A stretch of DNA of 64,000 bases from Halopseudomonas salina (GTDB lineage: Bacteria; Pseudomonadota; Gammaproteobacteria; Pseudomonadales; Pseudomonadaceae): the NCBI RefSeq assembly GCF_008641105.1, contig NZ_VTTI01000012.1, positions 1 through 64,000 on the forward strand, written 5' to 3'. Positions 7,605-16,979 of this stretch are shown one piece after another (the first letter of the stretch is position 1; each line of letters starts with the position of its first letter). The notes below the pieces were generated by a model. That model searched no databases. It saw nothing but the letters and a program-made list of their open reading frames with translations, and was not told where the DNA came from. The position numbers and the translations under genes are program-made.

Positions 7605-10448
7605 CTATTCGGCGCTCAGGTGCAGGGTTGTGGGTACTTCACCGTTATCGGCAACTGCCTCAACGCCCACGTCCAGAAGTTGCACGCGCTGGGCCGACAA
7701 ACCGGCATTGTCGACCAGGTAAGCCTTGATGCTCTCGTTGCGCTCCTGTGCGAGGCGTCTGAGTAGGGCTTCACTGCCCTGCCAGGTCTCAAGGATGGCA
7801 TTGCGCATACGCTCGTTTCTTGCCTGGGCGTCCAGCTCTGACCACTCTGCAGGGACCTCTTTTTTTGTTCGCTCCTGGTATATGCCTCCCAGCAGCCCGG
7901 CTATCGCTTCTTGTGGCACTCCGCTCTGGGTAGCGGAGGGCTCGGCCTGACCTTGATCCACAGCTTTCTTCCAGCGGCGGTTGAGCTCCCGGTCGAGGCG
8001 TTGTTGCGCAACCAGCAGGCCGTCCTCCGCGGGCGAACTCATACCTTCAACCTCTAGTCGCAGGGCTGGTCGATCATTCAGTGCGCTGGCCAGGGTATCG
8101 AGTTGTTTTCTGGCTTGCGCATCAAGTGCTGCCGCCCCCGGTGCAAAAAGCACGTGGCTGAGGTCGGCATCATCACCACCAAACAGGTTGGCGATAAAAC
8201 GGAAGGGCGCGGTGGCGGCGCGTGAAAGCAGGTTCCCGAGGCTTTGCCAGATCACCGGCATGATATCGAAGTCCGGGTTGCTCAGATCGCCCTGCACCGG
8301 CAGCGTGATATTGATATTGCCCTTGCCATCCTTCAACAACGCTACAGCCAGGCGTATAGGCAGATCCACAGCATTGGGGCTATCGACTCGTTCGCCCAGT
8401 TGCAGGTCACGCAAAAGTACCTGGTTGTCTGCTTCCAGATTGCCAGCGTTGATCTGGTAGTGCAGGTCCAGATCAAGTCGCCCTTTACGGATGCGGTACC
8501 CGGCAAACTTTCTGGCATAGGGGCTCAATGTGGTGAGCTCGATATCCTTGAAGCTGGCCTGGACATCTAGACTGTTGAGAGGATCGAAGGGGGTAAGGGT
8601 GCCCTGGACCTGTACGGGAGCGTAACGGTCGACCTGGCCGCTCAGATTGAGCTCTGCGGGATCAGTATTCTGATTGTCCAGCGTGCCGATCCGGCCGGTC
8701 AGCTCCTCCACGGTGAGTGCAACATTGGGTTGCAGGCTGAAATCAGCGAAATTCAAGGAGCCCTTTTCTATGCCTACCGCACCAATGCGAATGGCCATTG
8801 GGGCTTGATCGGTCTGGTTATCATCGACGGGTTGCTCGATTACCAGGTTACCAATGTTGGTCGACAGATCCTGATTGATGATGATGCGTGCATAGGGTTT
8901 CAGTAACTGGGCCTGCTCCACGGACAGACTGTTATCGCGGTAGACGATACCGTCAAGACTCAGGCTTTCCCAGCGAACCAGATCACGATTTTCCAGGGAA
9001 TCAACTATGTGAAGATCGGTAATGTCTGCTTTGGCGTCCACGTGCAATGCCAGCGGGTCGAGTGCCTCGAGCTGGACGTGGGCTGTGGTGTTGAGTTTGC
9101 CATCGCGAATATCTATACGAACGAAAGGATCCAGATAAGTCTGGGCCTGAGCTAATGCCAGGTTCTGGGCCGCGACCTGAAGATCCAGGCTGATCGGCTC
9201 CAGACTGGCCTGTCCCTTTGCGCTAAGGAAACCTTCTTCGTTGATCTGCGTTTTGACGCTCAGGCCGAAGGGGGCACTGGTGGCACTGTCAAACCCGGTA
9301 AGGTCCAGCTCCAAAGAGCTGAGCGTCAGATCGAGGGGTGAGTCTGGCTGCCTGTCGGTGAGATTGACACGGTATTCGCGCAATTGAACATCGGGCAGAC
9401 GAATTTGCCAGGCGGCTTGCTGCTCCGGTTGTGAGTTATCTTGCGCGGCGGGAAGTATCGCTTGCCAGTTTACCTTGCCGTTCTCTGCCCGACTTATCCA
9501 GGCTTCCAGTTGTCGGCTGCGTACGGTACCTACACGTATGGAGCGCGCGGCCAGATCGAGGGAGGCGTCATCGATATGCAGGTGTGACAGTCTTGCCAGG
9601 GAGTCGCCCTGGGGAGAAGTAATATCGAATGCCGACAGGGTCGCGCTGGCTTTATCAAGATTCACGCTGAGGTCTTGCGCCAAATCCATTTGATAATCAA
9701 AACGGGTGCTGAGCACACCGTCCTGCAGTGCAAGGTCAATCTGGTCGCGCACATAAGGCCAGAAGGGCGAGAGGGGCAGTCCGTCGATGCTCAGCGTGCC
9801 AGCGGAGCTGAGGGGCAGCATGCCCATGCTGCCTTGAACCTGCAGTTGTGAATTCGATGGTCCTTCAGCGCTCACAAGGAGCTCCGAGCGCTCGCCGGGC
9901 AATGTGCTGAACTGCCGGATTTCCATGTTAATCCGCTCAAGGCGGGCCTGCACCGCGTTGGTTGGTTGCAGGTCCTGAAAATACAGACGGCTTTCAACCA
10001 ATTTCAGGTGGGCTATGCGAACAGGAAAGGGCGTTGCAGCTTCCTCATCAGCGAGTTGCTGCGCCCCTTCTGGTCTGTTTAACAGTCGGGACAAATTCAG
10101 CTCGCCGGACTCCTGAAGTGTGGCAGCTACCCAGGCCCGCTCAATGGTGAGGCTCTCAAGCTCCAACGCGCCGCGCCACAGGCTGGTGATCTCCAGGTTG
10201 GCGTAAAGCCGCTGGAAGCTCAGGACCGGATTCCCGGGCTGACCGATCTCCAGTTCTCCCAGAGACAGTTCCAGACTGAAAGGGTTGAACTCCAGACTAT
10301 CGAGCCGAGTGGGCACGCTGACACGTTGTTCCAGTTGGCTGTTAACTACATGCAGCGCAATTCCGGGCAGAACCAGAAAGCCCAGTAGGCAATAGATGAA
10401 GACAGCCGAAAGCAAACCGACGGTCAGGGACTTATTGCGTTTTGACAT
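7605..10448 (-). CDS. DUF748 domain-containing AsmA-like protein
   Basis: A 947-residue cell-envelope protein anchored by one N-terminal hydrophobic segment (SLTVGLLSAVFIYCLLGFLV). A long beta-rich body typical of DUF748/AsmA proteins follows, with repeated short strands such as PLDLTLSSLELDLTGF and LSLEPISLDLQVAAQNL. Near residue 765 the text VLFAPGAAALDAQARKQLDTL and LEVEGMSSPAEDG resembles an OmpA-type peptidoglycan-binding module. AsmA-like proteins are thought to span the periplasm and affect lipid transport or outer-membrane homeostasis; the role of this one is unknown. I chose the second Met (10448); an upstream Met at 10490 is possible. An MscS gene lies upstream on the same strand. 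Confidence 0.8.
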   Translation of the reverse strand: MSKRNKSLTVGLLSAVFIYCLLGFLVLPGIALHVVNSQLEQRVSVPTRLDSLEFNPFSLELSLGELEIGQPGNPVLSFQRLYANLEITSLWRGALELESLTIERAWVAATLQESGELNLSRLLNRPEGAQQLADEEAATPFPVRIAHLKLVESRLYFQDLQPTNAVQARLERINMEIRQFSTLPGERSELLVSAEGPSNSQLQVQGSMGMLPLSSAGTLSIDGLPLSPFWPYVRDQIDLALQDGVLSTRFDYQMDLAQDLSVNLDKASATLSAFDITSPQGDSLARLSHLHIDDASLDLAARSIRVGTVRSRQLEAWISRAENGKVNWQAILPAAQDNSQPEQQAAWQIRLPDVQLREYRVNLTDRQPDSPLDLTLSSLELDLTGFDSATSAPFGLSVKTQINEEGFLSAKGQASLEPISLDLQVAAQNLALAQAQTYLDPFVRIDIRDGKLNTTAHVQLEALDPLALHVDAKADITDLHIVDSLENRDLVRWESLSLDGIVYRDNSLSVEQAQLLKPYARIIINQDLSTNIGNLVIEQPVDDNQTDQAPMAIRIGAVGIEKGSLNFADFSLQPNVALTVEELTGRIGTLDNQNTDPAELNLSGQVDRYAPVQVQGTLTPFDPLNSLDVQASFKDIELTTLSPYARKFAGYRIRKGRLDLDLHYQINAGNLEADNQVLLRDLQLGERVDSPNAVDLPIRLAVALLKDGKGNINITLPVQGDLSNPDFDIMPVIWQSLGNLLSRAATAPFRFIANLFGGDDADLSHVLFAPGAAALDAQARKQLDTLASALNDRPALRLEVEGMSSPAEDGLLVAQQRLDRELNRRWKKAVDQGQAEPSATQSGVPQEAIAGLLGGIYQERTKKEVPAEWSELDAQARNERMRNAILETWQGSEALLRRLAQERNESIKAYLVDNAGLSAQRVQLLDVGVEAVADNGEVPTTLHLSAE

Positions 10449-10525
10449 TGGATTAGAGGCACCTGATAGCTTTGTCACCCAGTATGGCATGGGCTACCAG
10501 CGGTGCCAGTGCTGCTGTACCGCAG

Positions 10526-11641
10526 CTAGTTGCCGGATATATCGCCCCTGGTTGCTCCGCCGCCAGAATTGCCGGCGACACCAGCGACCTTGATTTCGGG
10601 AATCTGGCCGCCGTTGAATTCGACACTGCGGCGCGGGAAGGCAAAACGCACATCCAGTTCGCGCATCCCTTCGAGGAGTCCCAGATTGATTTCCTGCTGA
10701 ATATCCATGTACAGATTGTAATCCGAGGTTTGCACGATGTGCACTACCTCGAAGGTCAGCTGGCTTTCCGAGAAGGACAAAAAATGCGCACGGTCAAAAT
10801 GAGTCTTCTCTACCTTCTCGATGACGCGCCGAACCAGAGCTGAAACTTCGGTTATTTTTGCAGCAGGGGTGTCGTAACTGATGCCGAACGTGAAGACGAT
10901 GCGCCGCGTATTCATGCGTTTGTAGTTGTGCAGCGTGCGGGCAAGCAACTGGGAGTTTCCACAGACGATCTGCTCGCCGCTCAAACTACGGATGCGTGTG
11001 GTTTTCAAGCCGATATGCTCGATATTGCCCGCCACGTCGTCGAATACCACAAAGTCGCCAATTTCGAAGGGTTTGTCGATGCCGATAGACATCGAGGCAA
11101 ATATGTCGCTGAGCAGGGTTTGCACCGCCAGCGCTATCGCAATCCCCCCCACTCCCAGGCTGGCCACCAGCGCGGTAATGTTGACTCCGAGGTTGGCCAA
11201 TATGGATAACAGCATCATGGTCCAGACGACCATTCGTATCATGATGCCAAAAATGGTCGTAGTGACAGGGTTGCGGGTCTTGCCATCACGCGTGAGGCTA
11301 TCGGTCCACATGCGCACGCCCATGTCGAGCCACAGGGCAATCTGGAAAGCCAGTGCAATGAACCATCCGTGGGCCATGATGGCTTCCCAGCGGGGCCCCA
11401 GATCCACCACTTTGAGGCTCATCAATATCGCGAACGCTAGAACCAGGAGCCGGCTGGTGTGTTTAAGCATCTTCGCGGCAATGCGGTAAAACCGTGAGTG
11501 CGAATGGCTGGCCTTGGCATAGAGGCGACTGCTTATGATGCGTAGCGCACTCGTCAGGACCAGATAGATGGTCAGTGTCACGCCCGTGACTATGGCCAGG
11601 TTTGTGAGCAGTTCCTGATCCAGGAAAGCATCCCACTGCAT
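10526..11641 (-). CDS. small-conductance mechanosensitive channel (MscS family)
   Basis: A 371-residue inner-membrane channel predicted to open under membrane tension and release solutes on hypo-osmotic shock. The N-terminal half has several hydrophobic segments. The pore-lining helix motif GVGGIAIALAVQTLLSDIFA near residue 150 is followed by the beta domain (IGDFVVFDDVAGNIEHIGLKTT) and the mixed alpha/beta C-terminal domain ending near VRFAFPRRSVEF. A glycine-rich tail of about 20 residues follows. It lies 77 bases upstream of the DUF748 gene on the same strand, so the two may share a transcript. Confidence 0.9.
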   Translation of the reverse strand: MQWDAFLDQELLTNLAIVTGVTLTIYLVLTSALRIISSRLYAKASHSHSRFYRIAAKMLKHTSRLLVLAFAILMSLKVVDLGPRWEAIMAHGWFIALAFQIALWLDMGVRMWTDSLTRDGKTRNPVTTTIFGIMIRMVVWTMMLLSILANLGVNITALVASLGVGGIAIALAVQTLLSDIFASMSIGIDKPFEIGDFVVFDDVAGNIEHIGLKTTRIRSLSGEQIVCGNSQLLARTLHNYKRMNTRRIVFTFGISYDTPAAKITEVSALVRRVIEKVEKTHFDRAHFLSFSESQLTFEVVHIVQTSDYNLYMDIQQEINLGLLEGMRELDVRFAFPRRSVEFNGGQIPEIKVAGVAGNSGGGATRGDISGN

Positions 11642-11748
11642 CGCTTCGATTCTCCGTGAAAAGTGTCAGGTCCGTGGTTGTACCGCGGCACTCATACCTT
11701 TTTCAGTCGTTTTCCGCGCCAGGAAGTTCCTGTGCGTTATTGTCAGGC

Positions 11749-11783
11749 AAAAAAATCCCCCGGCTGCAATGGCAGGCGGGGGG
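11749..11783 (-). terminator. intrinsic terminator after ychF
   Basis: On the minus strand a GC-rich stem CCCCCGCCTGC / GCAGCCGGGGG with a short loop runs into TTTTTTT. It sits 20 bases past the ychF stop and should end the rplY-pth-ychF transcript. Confidence 0.85.
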
Positions 11784-11803
11784 CGGATATATCTATTGAA
11801 AAG

Positions 11804-12904
11804 TCAGACGTTGAAGCGGAAATGCATCACGTCGCCGTCCTTGACTATATATTCCTTGCCTTCCAGACGCCATTTTCCGGCCTCCTTGGCGCCTGCTTCG
11901 CCGTTGTACTTGATGAAGTCATCGTAGGCGATCACTTCGGCGCGGATGAAACCTTTCTCGAAGTCGGTGTGAATGGCGGCAGCGGACTGCGGGGCGGTCG
12001 CGCCGACCTTGACGGTCCAGGCGCGGACTTCCTTCACGCCGGCGGTGAAGTAGGTCTGCAGGTCCAAGAGGCTGTAACCCGCACGGATCACGCGATTGAG
12101 CCCCGGCTCCTCGAGCCCAAGGGACTCGAGGAACATTTCCTTTTCCTCGCCATCGTCGAGCTCGGCAATCTCGGCTTCGATCTTGTTGCAGACCGGGACC
12201 ACCAGCGCGCCTTCCTCGGCGGCGATGGCACTGACCACATCCAGGTGCGGGTTGTTCTCGAAGCCGTCTTCAGCAACGTTGGCGATGTACATGACCGGTT
12301 TGCTGGTCAGCAGGTGAAAGCTCCTGGCCAATTGCTTCTCTTCCGGGCTCAGGCTCTTGAGCAGCGAGCGGGCCGGCTTGCCTTCGCTGAAGTGCGGGAT
12401 GAGTTTTTCCAGCAGCGCTTTCTGCGCAACGGCATCCTTGTCGCCGCCCTTGGCGTTGCGGGTGACCTTGTACAGCTGTTTCTCGCAGCTATCCAGGTCA
12501 GCGAAGATCAGTTCCAGATCAATGATCTCTATATCCCGTTTAGGATCCACGCTGTTGGATACGTGAATCACATTCTCATCTTCAAAGCAGCGCACCACGT
12601 GGGCGATGGCATCAGTTTCGCGGATGTTGGCCAGGAACTTGTTGCCCAGCCCCTCGCCCTTGGAGGCGCCCGCTACCAGGCCGGCGATGTCCACGAACTC
12701 CATGGTGGTGGGGATGGTCTTCTGCGGCTTGACGATAGCTTCCAGGGCGTCCAGACGCGGATCAGGCATGGGTACGATGCCGCTGTTAGGCTCGATCGTA
12801 CAAAACGGAAAGTTCTCCGCGGCGATGCCTGACTTGGTCAGCGCATTGAACAGGGTGGATTTGCCTACGTTGGGCAGACCGACGATACCGCAATTGAATC
12901 CCAT
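11804..12904 (-). CDS. ychF: redox-regulated ATPase YchF (Obg-family NTPase)
   Basis: A 366-residue cytoplasmic P-loop NTPase that associates with ribosomes and prefers ATP over GTP in the characterised homologues. Visible are the G1 loop [12 protein letters not shown] at residue 8, the switch region [21 protein letters not shown], the altered G4 motif NKIE that explains ATP use, and a C-terminal TGS domain from about residue 280 ending in [10 protein letters not shown]. The start at 12904 has GAGGA upstream; the open frame reaching 13078 lies inside pth. It follows pth by 37 bases. Confidence 0.95.
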   Translation of the reverse strand: MGFNCGIVGLPNVGKSTLFNALTKSGIAAENFPFCTIEPNSGIVPMPDPRLDALEAIVKPQKTIPTTMEFVDIAGLVAGASKGEGLGNKFLANIRETDAIAHVVRCFEDENVIHVSNSVDPKRDIEIIDLELIFADLDSCEKQLYKVTRNAKGGDKDAVAQKALLEKLIPHFSEGKPARSLLKSLSPEEKQLARSFHLLTSKPVMYIANVAEDGFENNPHLDVVSAIAAEEGALVVPVCNKIEAEIAELDDGEEKEMFLESLGLEEPGLNRVIRAGYSLLDLQTYFTAGVKEVRAWTVKVGATAPQSAAAIHTDFEKGFIRAEVIAYDDFIKYNGEAGAKEAGKWRLEGKEYIVKDGDVMHFRFNV

Positions 12905-12941
12905 ACTGGTGTCCTCTGCCGCACGGCGGCGAATAGTGTGA

Positions 12942-13529
12942 TCAGGCTTTGAAGCTGTGCAGGCGCTGCATGACCTTGGTCCAGTCGCCATTGATGATGC
13001 CTGGAAGTTCGCGGATAGCTTCATCAACGCAGGCTTCCAGGGCTTCCTGTTCGGCTTTTGGCGCACGGCCGAGTACAAAGCCGGTCACCTGCGAGCTGTG
13101 GCCGGGGTGGCCAATGCCAAGGCGCAGGCGATAAAAGGTGTTCTGATTGCCCATGCGGGCAAGTATGTCCTTCAACCCGTTATGTCCGCCGGTCCCGCCG
13201 CCCTGCTTGCACTTGACCACGCCCGGGGGCAGATCGAGTTCATCGTGGGCAACCAGAATCTCTTGCGGCTCAATACGGTAAAAACCGGCTAGTGCGGCAA
13301 CAGCCTGACCACTGCGGTTCATGAAGGTGGTGGGGATCAGTAGACGTACATCCTGACCCTCAAGGGTCAGCCGGCCGGTTAGGCCGTAAAACTTGCTCTC
13401 CTGGCGCAGTTGCACATTGTGCTTGTCTGCCAGACGGGCAACAAAAAGGGCGCCCGCGTTGTGACGGGTCAGTTCATATTCAGGTCCGGGATTTCCCAGA
13501 CCGACGATCAACTTGATTCCCTGTGTCAC
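12942..13529 (-). CDS. pth: peptidyl-tRNA hydrolase
   Basis: Recycles peptidyl-tRNA released from stalled ribosomes by cutting the ester bond. It has the family signature [17 protein letters not shown], with the catalytic His in RHNAG, the HDELDLPPG segment with the catalytic Asp, and [17 protein letters not shown] start at 13529 gives 195 residues, the usual length, and has AAGGGG nine bases upstream. A TTG at 13562 touching the rplY stop would add 11 residues and is less likely. It sits between rplY and ychF in the order common to Pseudomonas. Confidence 0.95.
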   Translation of the reverse strand: MTQGIKLIVGLGNPGPEYELTRHNAGALFVARLADKHNVQLRQESKFYGLTGRLTLEGQDVRLLIPTTFMNRSGQAVAALAGFYRIEPQEILVAHDELDLPPGVVKCKQGGGTGGHNGLKDILARMGNQNTFYRLRLGIGHPGHSSQVTGFVLGRAPKAEQEALEACVDEAIRELPGIINGDWTKVMQRLHSFKA

Positions 13530-13562
13530 AACGGGGCGCCCCTTATGGGTCTCAGCGGTCAA

Positions 13563-14210
13563 TTACTCCGCTGATTCCTCGCCTTCATCCTTCGGTGCTT
13601 CTTCGCCAGCTTCTTCGTCGTCAACAGCTACACGAGGAGCATGAACGTTGGCAACGGGCAGATCGTGGTCTGCGCCCTGAGCCAGAGCGGTAAGGCTCAC
13701 ACCCTTGGGCAGCTTCAGATCGGTCAGGTGAACGATGCCGTTGAGTTCGACTTCTGCCATATCAACCTCGATAAACTCGGGCAGATCCTTGGGCAGACAG
13801 TGAACTTCGACTTCGGTCATGGTGTGGGAGATGATCCCGCCACCCTGTTTGACGCCAACGCAGCTCTTCTCGTTGAGGAAGTGCAGCGGCACCAGAACGG
13901 TTACTTCATGGCCTGCGATCACACGCAGCAGGTCGACGTGCATGACGTGACCCTTTGCCGGATGACGCTGGAGGGCCTTGATCAACACGTTGTTGTTCTT
14001 GCCATCGACATCGACCTTGATGACGTGCGAGAAGAACGCTTCGTTTTCCAACGCCTTTTTCAGTTCGCGGGCTTCCAGGGAAACGCTCTGGGGGGCCTTG
14101 GAACCACCATAGATGATTGCCGGTACCATATCGGCGTTACGACGCAGGCGGCGGCTCGCACCTTTCCCCAAATCGTCACGCGCTATCGCTCTTAATGTGA
14201 AGTCGACCAT
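13563..14210 (-). CDS. rplY: 50S ribosomal protein bL25 (general stress protein Ctc type)
   Basis: Binds 5S rRNA in the large subunit. The 215-residue protein is the long Ctc form: an N-terminal L25 domain ([14 protein letters not shown] through about residue 95) joined to a C-terminal beta domain and an acidic tail rich in Glu and Asp. The start at 14210 has AAGGAG upstream. It is 34 bases from the pth start and 104 bases from prs, with a terminator-like hairpin in between. Confidence 0.95.
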   Translation of the reverse strand: MVDFTLRAIARDDLGKGASRRLRRNADMVPAIIYGGSKAPQSVSLEARELKKALENEAFFSHVIKVDVDGKNNNVLIKALQRHPAKGHVMHVDLLRVIAGHEVTVLVPLHFLNEKSCVGVKQGGGIISHTMTEVEVHCLPKDLPEFIEVDMAEVELNGIVHLTDLKLPKGVSLTALAQGADHDLPVANVHAPRVAVDDEEAGEEAPKDEGEESAE

Positions 14211-14267
14211 AGTTAGTCTCCTTGCTGAACATCCGGGCACTTGCGACCAGCGCATCGGATGATTGAT

Positions 14268-14292
14268 ATAAACCCGGTTGCTATCAACCGGG
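14268..14292 (-). terminator. hairpin between prs and rplY
   Basis: Perfect 8-bp stem CCCGGTTG / CAACCGGG with a four-base loop. On the minus strand it is followed by TTTATAT. It probably ends or attenuates the prs transcript, with a fresh promoter for rplY downstream. Confidence 0.65.
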
Positions 14293-14314
14293 ATGTTTAC
14301 CCAGTGCCGCGTTC

Positions 14315-15256
14315 CTAGCGGAACATGGCGCTAATGGATTCTTCGTTGCTAATGCGGCGCATCGCCTCGGCGATTAGCGGCGCCATATCCAACTGGCGAA
14401 TGCGGTCACAGGCAGCAGCCGGACCTGACAGCGGAATGGTGTTGGTGACCACCAGCTCGTCCAGTTTGGAATTGAGGATGTTTTCTATGGCCTTGCCCGA
14501 CAGCACGGGATGCGTGGCATAGGCAAAGACCTTGGCTGCGCCGTGGTCCTTCAGGGCGGTGGCCGCGTGGCACAGCGTGCCGGCGGTATCGACCATGTCG
14601 TCGATCAGAATGCAATTGCGACCTTCAACGTCACCGATGATATGCATTACTTCCGACTGGTTGGCCTTGGGACGACGCTTGTCGATAATGGCCAGGTCAA
14701 CGCTCAGCTGCTTGGCTACCGCACGGGCGCGGACTACGCCGCCGATGTCCGGAGACACAATCATCAGATTGTCGTGCCGCTGGGCGATCAGGTCATCTAC
14801 CAGAACAGGGGAGCCGTAGATGTTATCTACTGGAATGTCGAAAAAGCCCTGGATCTGGTCGGCGTGCAGGTCGACCGTGAGCACGCGATCGACTCCGACG
14901 GTGTCGAGCATGTCGGCAACCACTTTGGCGCTGATCGCAACGCGGGCCGAGCGTGGGCGACGATCCTGGCGTGCATACCCGAAATAAGGCATGACTGCGG
15001 TGACGCGCGAAGCCGAGGAGCGGCGCAGCGCATCGGCCATGATCACCAGTTCCATCAGATTGTCGTTGGTCGGTGCACAGGTGGGCTGGATGATGAATAC
15101 ATCCTTGCCGCGTACGTTCTCATTCAGTTCGACGGTCACTTCGCCGTCGCTGAACCGGCCGACGGAGGCGTCGCCCAGGGGAATGTGCAATTGACGCACG
15201 ACGCGTCGTGCCAGATCGGGGTTGGCGTTCCCCGCGAAAACCATCATCTTGGACAC
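14315..15256 (-). CDS. prs: ribose-phosphate pyrophosphokinase
   Basis: Makes phosphoribosyl pyrophosphate from ribose-5-phosphate and ATP for nucleotide, His and Trp synthesis. The 313-residue protein has the full class I set: [40 protein letters not shown] (ATP-binding flexible loop), [15 protein letters not shown], and the PRPP-binding loop [15 protein letters not shown]. It starts with GTG at 15256; AAGG lies about ten bases upstream. It lies downstream of tRNA-Gln on the same strand. PRPP users upp and hpt are also in this window. Confidence 0.95.
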   Translation of the reverse strand: MSKMMVFAGNANPDLARRVVRQLHIPLGDASVGRFSDGEVTVELNENVRGKDVFIIQPTCAPTNDNLMELVIMADALRRSSASRVTAVMPYFGYARQDRRPRSARVAISAKVVADMLDTVGVDRVLTVDLHADQIQGFFDIPVDNIYGSPVLVDDLIAQRHDNLMIVSPDIGGVVRARAVAKQLSVDLAIIDKRRPKANQSEVMHIIGDVEGRNCILIDDMVDTAGTLCHAATALKDHGAAKVFAYATHPVLSGKAIENILNSKLDELVVTNTIPLSGPAAACDRIRQLDMAPLIAEAMRRISNEESISAMFR

Positions 15257-15377
15257 GCTGCATTACCTTATTTGGGTAGTGGTCGGTGCGATTGAAACCG
15301 TTGGCGGGTCGGATGCATTAAAGCACTCGATCCAGTCACAACCGGATTCAAGGTGTAATGATTGCTGCCGGAGAAAA

Positions 15378-15452
15378 TGGCAGGGGCGGCTGGATTCGAA
15401 CCAACGCATGGCGGGATCAAAACCCGCTGCCTTACCGCTTGGCTACGCCCCT
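15378..15452 (-). tRNA. tRNA-Gln (TTG)
   Basis: On the minus strand the gene begins AGGGGCGTAGCCAAGCGG and has the anticodon arm GCGGG-TTTTGAT-CCCGC (anticodon TTG). The T-arm is GGTTCGAATCC, the acceptor pairs AGGGGCG/CGCCCCT, and CCA is encoded. It lies between ispE and prs, 34 bases after ispE, as in other pseudomonads, and is probably processed from a shared transcript. Confidence 0.95.
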
Positions 15453-15486
15453 GTAATAACTGTCCGGATGCTCGGTTGCATCCTTT

Positions 15487-16362
15487 TTACGCCTCTTTGA
15501 AGAGCGCCTGATGTAACGGTGAAACGTTACAACCGCGTGCAACAAAGGTTTGCAGAGTGGCTGGCAACCGGGCGCGAACTTTATCAGCTTCACGTTCGTT
15601 TGGGAAGGCCCCAAACACACAACTGCCAGTTCCTGTCATCTTAGCCTCACAATAATTGTTAAGCAAGATCAACGTGTTACGTATTTCTGGATAACACGCT
15701 TCCGCTACCGGGAGACAATCATTATGACCGCCGCCATCACGGAAGGCCGCTAATGTAATGGGCTGGGTGTCACGCGTCAACCTCTCATCGGAAAAAATCT
15801 GTGCAGTACTCACCTGACAGGCCGGTACGGCGACGACATACCATGGCTCCTCCAGGGCTACCGGTGTCAATTCTTCGCCAACGCCTTCGGCCCAGGCAGC
15901 CTTGCCGAGTACGAATACCGGCACATCCGCACCGAGGGTCAGGCCCAGGTCTGCCAGTTGCTCCAGGGTCAGTCCGGTTTGCCACAGATGATTGAGACCG
16001 ACAAGGGTGGTTGCCGCGTCAGAGCTGCCGCCGCCCAGGCCGCCGCCCATGGGCAGGGACTTGTCGAGGCTGATATCTGCGCCCAGTTTGCAGCGGCTGG
16101 CCTGTTGAAGAAGGCGTGCAGCGCGGATGATCAGGTTGTCCTCGGCCGCGACGCCGGGCAGGGGGCTGTGAAGGACAAGGCTGCTGTCTGCCCTGAGCCC
16201 GAAATGCAGGGTGTCGCATCTGTCCATGAACTGAAAGACAGTTTGCAGTGTGTGGTAGCCATCTGGTCGTCGCCCGGTGACGTGCAGGAACAGATTGAGC
16301 TTGGCTGGCGCCGGCAGGCTCAGTTGGCTGGTAAATAGTGCTTGGGGCTGCAGCTGATTCAT
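15487..16362 (-). CDS. ispE: 4-diphosphocytidyl-2-C-methyl-D-erythritol kinase
   Basis: Phosphorylates CDP-methylerythritol in the MEP route to isoprenoids. A 291-residue GHMP kinase with the substrate motif [22 protein letters not shown] near the N-terminus, the ATP loop [14 protein letters not shown] near residue 95, and the C-terminal motif [12 protein letters not shown]. The start at 16362 overlaps the lolB stop by four bases (ATGA); a longer open frame lies inside lolB and is not favoured. Confidence 0.95.
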   Translation of the reverse strand: MNQLQPQALFTSQLSLPAPAKLNLFLHVTGRRPDGYHTLQTVFQFMDRCDTLHFGLRADSSLVLHSPLPGVAAEDNLIIRAARLLQQASRCKLGADISLDKSLPMGGGLGGGSSDAATTLVGLNHLWQTGLTLEQLADLGLTLGADVPVFVLGKAAWAEGVGEELTPVALEEPWYVVAVPACQVSTAQIFSDERLTRDTQPITLAAFRDGGGHNDCLPVAEACYPEIRNTLILLNNYCEAKMTGTGSCVFGAFPNEREADKVRARLPATLQTFVARGCNVSPLHQALFKEA

Positions 16363-16976
16363 GGTTGGGCTGGCAGATTCCACTGGGTTACTACCATGGT
16401 CAGCAGGATGTCACCGGCTGACATCTGCAGGCGTTGAGGTAACTGCAGCCCAGCGACCTCCTGGTAACGGCTGTACTCGACCGTCCAGCCTGCCTGGGCA
16501 AGGCGTGCAAGGCGACTTTGCGGATCCAGTTGCAGGCGGCTGGCGCTGTCAGGTGCAGGCAGCCCGCGGACCCACCACAGCAGATGTTCCACAGGGAGGC
16601 GCCAACCGGTCTGTTGTTCCAGGAGTTCCTCGGCAGAGCGGGCCTGCAGCGTCGGCTGGCCGGCCATGTCGAGAGTCACGCCTAGCTCGTTGCCCTGCAG
16701 TCGGGTGGCGCCTCGGCCCAGCGGGCCTGAAATGCGGATATCGTAGGCCCCTTCCTGCTGTAGCCAGGTCAGTGTGCCGCTGCCTGACTCCTCTGGTGAG
16801 CGTAAGCCGATCTTGCCGTGCAAGGTCCAGCTCTGAATCGGCAGGACTGTGGCGCGATGCGCCTGCCAGGCAGCGCCATCGCCACCAAAATCGAGTGTTT
16901 CACGTTGATGCAGGCTGCTACAGGCAGCCAGGAGAGTGCTCAGAATGATCAGTAGAAGGGGGCGCAGCAAATGCAT
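16359..16976 (-). CDS. lolB: outer-membrane lipoprotein receptor LolB
   Basis: Accepts lipoproteins from LolA and inserts them in the outer membrane. The 205-residue protein starts with a lipoprotein signal ([19 protein letters not shown], with the lipobox cysteine at residue 19). It has the beta-sandwich features [20 protein letters not shown] and [13 protein letters not shown], including the Trp-Gly region typical of LolB. It overlaps ispE downstream and starts three bases after the TPR-protein stop. Confidence 0.95.
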   Translation of the reverse strand: MHLLRPLLLIILSTLLAACSSLHQRETLDFGGDGAAWQAHRATVLPIQSWTLHGKIGLRSPEESGSGTLTWLQQEGAYDIRISGPLGRGATRLQGNELGVTLDMAGQPTLQARSAEELLEQQTGWRLPVEHLLWWVRGLPAPDSASRLQLDPQSRLARLAQAGWTVEYSRYQEVAGLQLPQRLQMSAGDILLTMVVTQWNLPAQP

Positions 16977-16979
16977 ATG

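Noticed and set aside
11663..12832. A 389-codon plus-strand open frame opposite ychF
   Set aside because: It mirrors the ychF coding frame, has no recognisable motif, and runs through the ychF terminator.
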